Shown: one piece after another, positions 1-5,556 of the stretch
Layout: each line of letters starts with the position of its first letter
How positions within the stretch are numbered: the first letter of the stretch is position 1
DNA from: Bacteroidales bacterium
GTDB lineage: Bacteria > Bacteroidota > Bacteroidia > Bacteroidales > UBA932
NCBI GenBank assembly: GCA_020026355.1
Contig: JAHHQP010000051.1
Location: 1-7,128, forward strand
Reading direction: 5' to 3'
DNA length: 7,128 bases
Notes under the pieces: model-generated
What the model saw: the letters and a program-made list of their open reading frames with translations, nothing else
The model's database searches: none
What the model was told of the DNA's origin: nothing
Translations under genes and position numbers: made by a program

Positions 1-826
1 GGCGGGGTCTGTGCGGCGCGAGGGGGATTTCTATCCGTCATGCAGCAGCAAGTGCGGGGTGCTTCTGCCTTTCATGATGCGCGGTCTGGAGGGGCCGGAT
101 GACGCTGAGGTAGCTGGTTCCATCCTTGGTGGCCTGGAGATGCGTATTGTCTATGAGGATGACTGGTTGCTGGTGATCGATAAACCGGGCGGAATGCCGT
201 CAGTGCCGGGCTTGGACGGACGGATCTCGGCTCTGGAACTGCTGCAACGGCGTTTTCCTGAACTGGAGGCGGTGCATCGGCTGGATATGGATACGAAGGG
301 GCTGCTGGTTTTCGCGAAGAGTGCGGAGGTGGCGACTGCATTACGTCGGCAGTTCGAACGCCGGGGTGTCGGCAAGATGTATCGTGCTGTACTTTCTCCT
401 TGCATGCCGATGGCTTGTGCTTCTTCATTCGAACCGTTGGTCGTGGGGAAGCAAGGGGACATTGACCTGCCTTTGGCACCGGATTATGAGGATCGGCCGC
501 GGCAGAAAGTCGATAGGGCGCACGGTAAGGTGGCGCATACTTCTTTTGTGGTGACGGAGGTCTTTCCGGATGGGGCTGTGGCGGTGGAGTTCCGGCCGGT
601 GGAGGGTAGGACGCACCAGTTGCGGGTGCATGCGGCGCATGTCTCCGGGCTCGGGCGGCCGATCGTCGGTGATCTGCTTTATGGTGGCGCCGTTTCCGCT
701 GTGCCTTCTCCTGGTTCCGTTTCCGGTAGATCCGCTTCATTTCTGGGAGCCGGTCTTCAGTTGCAGTCCGCCTTCATTTCCTTCGTCCATCCCGTCACCG
801 GGGAACCGATATCTCTATCTCTTTGA
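1..826 (+). CDS. rluA: RluA-family RNA pseudouridine synthase, 5'-truncated by window edge
   Basis: Isomerises specific uridines to pseudouridine in structured RNA, in the cytoplasm. The closest family resemblance is to RluA, whose known targets in E. coli are 23S rRNA position 746 and tRNA position 32. Residues are numbered from the GTG at 11. The core starts at about residue 45 (RIVYEDDWLLVIDKPGG). HRLDMDTKG at 89-97 carries the catalytic Asp92 (bases 284-286). An RluA-type segment IDLPLAPDYEDRPRQKVD follows, then RTHQLRVH, GRPIVGDLLYG and a C-terminal FVHPVTGEP. The frame is open to the window edge (first full codon at base 2). REGDFYPSCSSKCG near the start matches the N-terminal extension of the long (~550-residue) Bacteroidales RluA proteins as I recall them. 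Neither GTG 11 nor ATG 140 is therefore likely to be the real start. Two oddities: Lys replaces the usual Ser in HRLDxxTSG, and the tail stops soon after HPVTG. Stop TGA is at 824-826. Confidence 0.94.
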   Translation, partial: AGSVRREGDFYPSCSSKCGVLLPFMMRGLEGPDDAEVAGSILGGLEMRIVYEDDWLLVIDKPGGMPSVPGLDGRISALELLQRRFPELEAVHRLDMDTKGLLVFAKSAEVATALRRQFERRGVGKMYRAVLSPCMPMACASSFEPLVVGKQGDIDLPLAPDYEDRPRQKVDRAHGKVAHTSFVVTEVFPDGAVAVEFRPVEGRTHQLRVHAAHVSGLGRPIVGDLLYGGAVSAVPSPGSVSGRSASFLGAGLQLQSAFISFVHPVTGEPISLSL

Positions 827-917
827 CTCTACGCCGGCTGTTTCGATTCCTTTTGTTCATCCCGTCAGGGGAGCCCCGGTGTCTCTATCTCCAAGTCAAT
901 TTTGTTGACGCCGGCTG
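773..917 (+). repeat. Degenerate tandem duplication of the rluA 3' end
   Basis: Copy A (773-840) covers the last codons of rluA and 14 bases past its stop. Copy B (842-917) follows directly. Shared blocks, in order, are TTC-n-(A/T)TTCCTT, catcccgtca, ggggA/Gacc-like, tctctatctc, ttgac and gccggctg. B has about 10 extra bases before the ttgac block and lacks 2 after it. In peptide terms A reads FVHPVTGEPISLSL-stop, and B reads FVHPVRGAPVSLSPSQFC-stop in the +1 frame relative to rluA. The match in both bases and peptide makes chance unlikely. B is probably a decayed, untranslated copy. Confidence 0.7.
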
Positions 918-1052
918 CGGAGCTGGAGGGTCAAAGGGCTCTGCTTCGCTCCGTCCACCCTCGGAAGTCCGGCTCGCCAGTTGTCCTTCAGGTGAGTGCC
1001 GTAGTCCCTGTCGTTGCATGAATCAAAGTCTGTATATTTGTGAGGAATCACG
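827..1052. other. Intergenic gap between convergent rluA and nth
   Basis: This 226-base stretch lies between the stops of two convergent genes, so no promoter is required in it. Its first part (to 917) is the second copy of the rluA tail. Its last part (from 1023) is the left side of a stem-loop that runs into nth. Between them, 918-1022 holds short, mutually incompatible inverted repeats: CGGAGC 918-923 with GCTCCG 948-953, and GAGGGT 926-931 with ACCCTC 957-962. No convincing gene, RNA or T-tract terminator was seen. Short open frames here look random. Confidence 0.6.
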
Positions 1053-1063
1053 TCAGACTTTGA
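1023..1063. terminator. Imperfect stem-loop between convergent genes, possible bidirectional terminator
   Basis: TCAAAGTCTG (1023-1032) and CAGACTTTGA (1054-1063) form a perfect 10-bp outer stem. Inside, GTGA (1040-1043) pairs with TCAC (1048-1051) around a GGAA tetraloop, with a possible T-G pair 1039/1052. A 6-base bulge lies on the left and a 1-base bulge on the right. The nth stop codon (1053-1055 on the minus strand) sits at the edge of the stem. Neither side is followed by a T-tract, so a classical intrinsic terminator is not shown. A 3'-end stabilising or weak bidirectional termination role is inferred from the convergent position. Confidence 0.45.
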
Positions 1064-1703
1064 GGTGGGAGAGCTTGTACTCGCGGCAGAGATCCTGCAG
1101 GCCACACTCCTCGCAGAGAGGTTTGCGCGCCTTGCAGACATAGCGACCATGGAGAATGAGCCAATGGTGGGCCGTAGCGCGTTCCTCGGTGAGGAAACCT
1201 TCTGTCAGGTCTTTCTCGACAGCTTCAACCGTCTTTCCATCAGACAGACCGAGCCGGTGAGAAACACGGAAAACATGAGTATCGACGGCAATGACCGGCT
1301 TGTTGTAAATCACCGAAGCAATGACATTGGCAGTCTTGTGACCCACACCAGGCATCGTTTCCAATTCTTCAACCTCAGAAGGCACGACGGAATTGAAATC
1401 CGCGACCAGCTTCTGAGCCATGCCGATCAGATGTTTCGCCTTATTGTTCGGAAAAGAAATGGACTTGATGAGATCATAGACCTCCTCGAAAGTAGCAGCA
1501 GCCAGATCAGACGGCTCCGGGAAACGCTCAAAGATACGCGGAGTATAGAGGTTGACGCGCTTATCCGTGCATTGGGCGGAGAGGATGACGGCGATCAGCA
1601 GATGGAACGGCGTATCGTAGTCCAGTTCCGTACGTGGCATCTCCATGTTCGCCGAAAACCAGGCGGACACCTCCCTGAACAATTGTTTCCTTTCTTTTCT
1701 CAT
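1053..1703 (-). CDS. nth: Endonuclease III (DNA glycosylase/AP lyase)
   Basis: Bifunctional base-excision repair enzyme that removes oxidised pyrimidines and cleaves at abasic sites. The protein has 216 residues, close to the usual ~210. LLIAVILSAQCTDKRVN (35-51) is the family's N-terminal signature. The helix-hairpin-helix LETMPGVGHKTANVI (114-128) carries the catalytic Lys123. VDTHVFRVSHRLG (140-152) carries the catalytic Asp141. Cys190, Cys197, Cys200 and Cys206 form the C-X6-C-X2-C-X5-C [4Fe-4S] cluster site. All key residues are present, so it should be active. The ATG at 1703 gives a normal N-terminus (MRKERKQLF). A weak AGG lies about 5 bases upstream. It starts 23 bases after the ftsE stop, so it is probably co-transcribed as the second gene of an ftsE-nth unit. 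The final codons lie within a stem-loop. Confidence 0.97.
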   Translation of the reverse strand: MRKERKQLFREVSAWFSANMEMPRTELDYDTPFHLLIAVILSAQCTDKRVNLYTPRIFERFPEPSDLAAATFEEVYDLIKSISFPNNKAKHLIGMAQKLVADFNSVVPSEVEELETMPGVGHKTANVIASVIYNKPVIAVDTHVFRVSHRLGLSDGKTVEAVEKDLTEGFLTEERATAHHWLILHGRYVCKARKPLCEECGLQDLCREYKLSHLKV

Positions 1704-1726
1704 TGACCTAAGACTCAGGGGAAAAT

Positions 1727-2440
1727 TCAGAAGATCGTCTCGGTGTCGAGGACCGTTTCTGGAGTGGCTTCGAGGCAGGTCTCGTCCTTGCAGACCATCA
1801 CTCGGCCAGGATAGTCCTCGAAAATCTGCTTGTTGTGCGTCACCATGATGATGGCCGTACCTTTCTCCTTATTGATCTTGTCCAGCACCTTCATGATGCC
1901 GTCCGCAGTCTCCGTGTCGAGGTTCCCGGTCGGCTCGTCCGCAACGATCAGCTCAGGATCATTGAGCAGGGCTCTGGCGATGGCGATACGCTGCTGTTCG
2001 CCGCCGGAGAGCTGATGAGGCATCTTGTGAGCCTTCGTGCCCATGCCGACCGCCTCCAGCACCTCGCTGATCCGTTCAGCGGCAGCCTTCTTGTCTTTCC
2101 AGCCGGTCGCGTTCAGGACGAAGAGGAGATTCTGCTCCACGTTGCGGTCCATCAGCAGCTGGAAATCCTGGAAGACTACGCCCATCTTCCTGCGGAGGTA
2201 GGGGATGTCGCTGGATTTCAAGCTGTTCAGATCATAGCCGCAGACCATGCCTTTCCCGGCGGAGAGGTTGTTCTCGGCGATGATGGTGCGGATGATGGAG
2301 GTCTTGCCGGTGCCGACCTTGCCGACGATGTAGACGAATTCCCCGGAATGGACTTCCAGGTTCAGGTTGAAGATGATGGTGCTTTCACCGTTCATGATAT
2401 CTGCGCCTTCGAAGGCGATCAGGGTCTTGTTTTCGCTCAT
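1727..2440 (-). CDS. ftsE: Cell-division ABC transporter ATP-binding protein FtsE
   Basis: Cytoplasmic ATPase of the FtsEX complex. In characterised bacteria FtsEX couples ATP hydrolysis to activation of periplasmic peptidoglycan hydrolases at the division site. The protein has 237 residues. All ABC motifs are present: Walker A GKVGTGKTS (40-48), Q-loop VFQDFQLL (Gln91), signature LSGGEQQR (144-151), Walker B LIVADE (164-169) with catalytic Glu169, D-loop GNLD, and switch His202 in MVTHN. GEFVYIVGKVGTGKTS and VFQDFQLLMDRNVEQNL are typical of Bacteroidota FtsE. A LolD/MacB-like ATPase is the main alternative. ATG at 2438-2440 is the natural start. No clear Shine-Dalgarno is seen, only an A-rich stretch just upstream. 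The permease partner ftsX is not in the window; nth follows instead. Residues past ~220 (rich in Glu and Thr) extend beyond the core fold and look variable. Confidence 0.92.
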   Translation of the reverse strand: MSENKTLIAFEGADIMNGESTIIFNLNLEVHSGEFVYIVGKVGTGKTSIIRTIIAENNLSAGKGMVCGYDLNSLKSSDIPYLRRKMGVVFQDFQLLMDRNVEQNLLFVLNATGWKDKKAAAERISEVLEAVGMGTKAHKMPHQLSGGEQQRIAIARALLNDPELIVADEPTGNLDTETADGIMKVLDKINKEKGTAIIMVTHNKQIFEDYPGRVMVCKDETCLEATPETVLDTETIF

Positions 2441-2488
2441 TTCTGATCAATTAGTGGGACTGATGTCAAATTCTCCTGTTTCATCATA

Positions 2489-2522
2489 CAAAGATAATAG
2501 AAAAATGGTTAAATTTGTCAAA
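2489..2522 (-). promoter_or_regulatory. Candidate Bacteroidota-type promoter for ftsE-nth
   Basis: Read on the minus strand, TATCTTTG (2496-2489) fits the Bacteroides -7 consensus TAnnTTTG exactly. TTTG (2522-2519) fits the -33 box. The spacer is 22 bases, slightly longer than usual. Transcription would begin around 2480-2485, leaving a leader of roughly 40 bases before the ftsE ATG at 2440. This is a motif match only. Confidence 0.45.
2510..2517 (+). promoter_or_regulatory. Candidate -7 promoter box for the TPR/barrel operon
   Basis: TAAATTTG fits the Bacteroides -7 consensus TAnnTTTG exactly. No good TTTG -33 box is found about 20 bases upstream; the nearest similar sequence, TTTC 2479-2482, is too far. 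If used, the leader before ATG 2533 would be only about 10 bases. It almost abuts the candidate -33 box of the opposing ftsE promoter (2519-2522). Confidence 0.33.
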
Positions 2523-2530
2523 ATTTGTGT
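2511..2530 (+). repeat. Tandem direct repeat of AAATTTGT
   Basis: AAATTTGTCA (2511-2520) is followed at once by AAATTTGTGT (2521-2530), identical at 8 of 10 positions. The period of 10 bases is about one DNA helical turn. The repeat lies between the candidate -7 box and the start codon at 2533, where a bound protein could affect transcription or initiation. It could also be chance in an AT-rich leader. Confidence 0.45.
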
Positions 2531-2532
2531 CT

Positions 2533-5500
2533 ATGATAAAGAGAATGGTTTCTGCCTTATGTGCAGCTACGATATTGGCCGTTTCGCAGGCTTCCGCAAT
2601 GCCGGGATTCCAGCATCAGAGCCATCACAAGGAGTTCAGCTATGCCCTCGAGCTGCTGGACCGCGGCATGTTCAACCGGGCCGGGAAGATCTTCGACGGA
2701 CTCAGCCGTGAAGGGATGAAGTCCGATGCGGAGGGATATTCCGTCTTCTGTGAAGTGAAGATGAGGGCCAATGGGTATGAGACGAGGATGCTCAAGTTCA
2801 TGGAGAAGCATCCGTATTCGGTCATGGTGCCGGCTATCCGTTACCAATATGCCATGAATCTGTTCGACGCTCGGGATTTTGAGGAGGCGGCCCGCCAGTT
2901 CGCGCTGATTTCAGAGAAGCAGATCCGAAAGGATGGCAAGCCTGCCTGGCTTTTCTACAGATCTTATTCGCAGCTGGAGTCCGGTCAGCTCGAGGCGGCG
3001 GTCGAAGGATTCAAGACCATCGACAGACTGAAGGAGTCTGATTTCAGCGCGGCTGCCCGATATATCCTCGGCTATCTGGAATACGAGCGCAGCCATTTCC
3101 AGGAGGCGCTGAAATGGTTCGGCGATGCGGCCGATGATTCCCGTTTCCAGGAAATGTCGCTCTATTATATCATCGAGTGCCGTTTCCTGCTCGGTGACTA
3201 TGATTTCGTGATCGACAAGGGACCGCAGATCTTTGACCGGGCGGCAGAGTCGAAGAAAATGCAGTTGTCCCGCTTCATTTCAGAGGCTTATCTGGTGAAG
3301 GGGCAGCCGGAGAAGGCCAAGGTCTATTTCGATTACAACAGGGGAGACCAGAGCGGTAAGAAAAACCGTACGGACTGGTTCTATGCCGGTTCTCTGCTGT
3401 ACCAGCTGGAGGATTTCGAGGGTGCGGCCGACTGTTTCTCGAAAATGGAGGACCGTTCCGATTCGCTCGGACAGGTCGCCAACTATCATCTGGGCTACAG
3501 CTACATCCGCCTGAAGAACAAGGTCGCTGCCCTGGATGCGTTCAAGGCGGCAGCCCAGCCGGATTTCAACAAGGATATGAAGGAGGACGCTTATTTCAAC
3601 TATGCGAAACTGGCTTTCGACCTGAACAGTGATACTTCCGTCTTCTACGACTATCTCCGGAAATACACGAACAAGAAGAAGGGAGACCGAATCTACAGCT
3701 ACATCGCCGTAGCGGCCTTGCTGGAGAAGGATTATCAGTCTGCTATCGAGGCTTACGACAAGATCGATGAATTCGATGATGACATGAGGGACAATTACGT
3801 CAAATCGAATTTCCTCCGTGCTTCCCAGCTGATTGACAAGCATTCTTACCGCAATGCGATCGCCTGCCTCGAAGTGATCCCGTTCTATGCGGAGCACAAC
3901 AGCAGCATTGACAAATATTCGAAATACTGGCTGGCAGAGTCTTGTTTCCGTACCGGAGAGTATGACAAGGCCATTGCCCAGTACATGAAACTGTACAATC
4001 TCTCCGCTTTCTTCGGAAAGCCGGAATATGACAACATCCTCTATGGCATCGCTTACAGTCATTTCATGAAGGAGGATTACGTGGCCGCGGCCAAATGGTT
4101 CGACGAATATCTGAACCAGAAGGCGGATCGGCTGCTGTACCGCAAGGACGCGCTCGTCAGGAAAGGCGATTGCCTCTACATTACCGGCAATTACCGCAAG
4201 GCCGCTGAGCTTTATGACCAGGCGGTTGCCGATTATTTCAATGTGAACGATATCTATCCTTATTATCAGTCCGCCATTTCCCATGGACTTGCCGGCGACA
4301 AGGCGAAGAAGATCGCCTTGCTGGAGAATGTGCTGGAGGCTCAGTCCACCGCTAACTTCTATCCGGATGCCATGTTCGAACTCGGACGCAGCTATGTGGC
4401 CGCTAAGGAGGACCGCAAGGCCTTCGATTGTTTCAAGATGCTCTCCGAGAAATCCGGCAATGCGAACTACAAGGCGCGTGCTTATCTCGAGATGGGTATG
4501 CTGGCCCGGAACAACAACAGGATGGACGAGGCCATCGCTTACTACAAGTTCATCATTGAAGATATCGCTGAGACGGATTATTCCGAAGATGCTTTGCTGG
4601 CCCTGGAAGCATTGTACAAGAGCCTCCAGCAGCCGGAAATCTATCTGGATTATATCGCTTCCATCGGCAAGGGCGGCCTGAAGACCGATCAGGAGAAAGA
4701 GCAGATGCTGTTCAATGCAGCCGAGCATATCTATGCCGGCGGCAACCATGAGAAGGCATTGGTCAGCCTCCAGAACTTCATCAGGACCTACCCGAACAGT
4801 GCGGAGCGCTGCAAGGCTGAGTATTACCTGGCAGAGTCCTACCGTCAGCTCGGCCAGCTGGAGAAAGCGGCGGACTATTATGCGGAGGTGATGAAGGACG
4901 GGCAGGGTTCTCTCCTGGAACTTTCCATCCTCCAGTATGCAGAGATCTCCTACACCTTGGAGAAATTCAATGATGCCTATACCGCTTATGTGCGTCTGTC
5001 AGAAGAGGCGGCACTCCATGGAAACAAGAGTGTCGGTCGTCTGGGCATGATGCGTTCCGCTTTCAATGCCCATGATGCTGAAAAGACCATCAGTGCGGCT
5101 GAAGCGGTCATCCTGCATGAGAAAGATCATCCGGAACTGGTGCGTGAGGCCCGGTACTGCGAGGCAAGGTCCTACATGAGCATGAGTGAGCGTGACGAGG
5201 CGCTGGGCATCTACCGCAAACTGGCGGAACGTCCGGTGGATCGTTTCGGTGCCGAAGCGAATTTCGTCCTGATTCAGGATGCTTACGATCAGGGTGATTT
5301 CAAGAGTGTGGAAGACCGTGTCTATGCGTTCTCTGCATCCGGAACCAGTGAAATGTACTGGCTGGCGAAGAGTTTCATCATCCTCGGTGACTCTTTCGTC
5401 GAGCGCGGTAACCTGAAGCAGGCGAAAGCGACTTACGAGAGTCTGGCCGCTGAATATGCAGGTGACGGTGAGAATGATGATATCCTCGAGAATGTCCGGA

Positions 5501-5556
5501 TGCGTCTGGATAAACTTGCAACCATGATGAATGTTGAAAACAATGGAAATGAATAG
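2533..5556 (+). CDS. Secreted large tetratricopeptide-repeat protein
   Basis: Protein of 1007 residues made almost wholly of TPR-type helical hairpins. The ATG at 2533 was chosen because it yields a signal peptide: n-region MIKR, hydrophobic MVSALCAATILAVSQ, and AxA cleavage after ASA at residue 22. A TTG at 2515 would add six residues, and an ATG at 2545 would lose the basic n-region. There is no lipobox, so it should be soluble in the periplasm rather than a lipoprotein. From about residue 30 to 980 I count roughly 25 units. Examples are EFSYALELLDRGMFNRAGKI, KYWLAESCFRTGEYDKAIAQ, CKAEYYLAESYRQLGQLEKA and ILGDSFVERGNLKQAKATYE. No catalytic domain is seen. Such arrays usually bind proteins and form a superhelix. 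The gene is divergent from ftsE, and its stop overlaps the next gene, so the barrel protein is its likeliest partner. The specific role is unknown. Confidence 0.9.
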   Translation: MIKRMVSALCAATILAVSQASAMPGFQHQSHHKEFSYALELLDRGMFNRAGKIFDGLSREGMKSDAEGYSVFCEVKMRANGYETRMLKFMEKHPYSVMVPAIRYQYAMNLFDARDFEEAARQFALISEKQIRKDGKPAWLFYRSYSQLESGQLEAAVEGFKTIDRLKESDFSAAARYILGYLEYERSHFQEALKWFGDAADDSRFQEMSLYYIIECRFLLGDYDFVIDKGPQIFDRAAESKKMQLSRFISEAYLVKGQPEKAKVYFDYNRGDQSGKKNRTDWFYAGSLLYQLEDFEGAADCFSKMEDRSDSLGQVANYHLGYSYIRLKNKVAALDAFKAAAQPDFNKDMKEDAYFNYAKLAFDLNSDTSVFYDYLRKYTNKKKGDRIYSYIAVAALLEKDYQSAIEAYDKIDEFDDDMRDNYVKSNFLRASQLIDKHSYRNAIACLEVIPFYAEHNSSIDKYSKYWLAESCFRTGEYDKAIAQYMKLYNLSAFFGKPEYDNILYGIAYSHFMKEDYVAAAKWFDEYLNQKADRLLYRKDALVRKGDCLYITGNYRKAAELYDQAVADYFNVNDIYPYYQSAISHGLAGDKAKKIALLENVLEAQSTANFYPDAMFELGRSYVAAKEDRKAFDCFKMLSEKSGNANYKARAYLEMGMLARNNNRMDEAIAYYKFIIEDIAETDYSEDALLALEALYKSLQQPEIYLDYIASIGKGGLKTDQEKEQMLFNAAEHIYAGGNHEKALVSLQNFIRTYPNSAERCKAEYYLAESYRQLGQLEKAADYYAEVMKDGQGSLLELSILQYAEISYTLEKFNDAYTAYVRLSEEAALHGNKSVGRLGMMRSAFNAHDAEKTISAAEAVILHEKDHPELVREARYCEARSYMSMSERDEALGIYRKLAERPVDRFGAEANFVLIQDAYDQGDFKSVEDRVYAFSASGTSEMYWLAKSFIILGDSFVERGNLKQAKATYESLAAEYAGDGENDDILENVRMRLDKLATMMNVENNGNE

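Noticed and set aside
72..740. A 222-codon minus-strand frame opposite rluA
   Set aside because: The product is Arg/Pro/His-rich low-complexity sequence with no domain, as expected from antisense of a GC-rich gene. RluA motifs run continuously on the other strand.
918..962. Hairpins CGGAGC/GCTCCG and GAGGGT/ACCCTC
   Set aside because: The two stems interlock and cannot form together as a simple hairpin. They are only 6 bp in GC-rich sequence and have no T-tract, so they may be chance.
823..1143. A 106-codon plus-strand frame through the gap into nth
   Set aside because: It overlaps the nth gene antisense, and its product is Ser/Arg/Cys-rich with no recognisable feature. It is likely random.
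1065..2446. Plus-strand open frames of about 200 codons opposite nth (1065-1706) and ftsE (1835-2446)
   Set aside because: Both are in codon register with the genuine minus-strand genes, whose catalytic motifs are complete. Their persistence has the same rare-codon explanation.
2515..2532. TTG at 2515 as the start of the TPR protein
   Set aside because: It would place six residues before a signal peptide that is well formed from ATG 2533, and it overlaps the candidate -7 box.
3280..4749. A 489-codon open frame on the minus strand opposite the TPR gene
   Set aside because: It is exactly in register with the sense codons, so it stays open simply because the sense gene avoids TTA, CTA and TCA. 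The translation has no recognisable domain, while the sense strand encodes clear TPR units.
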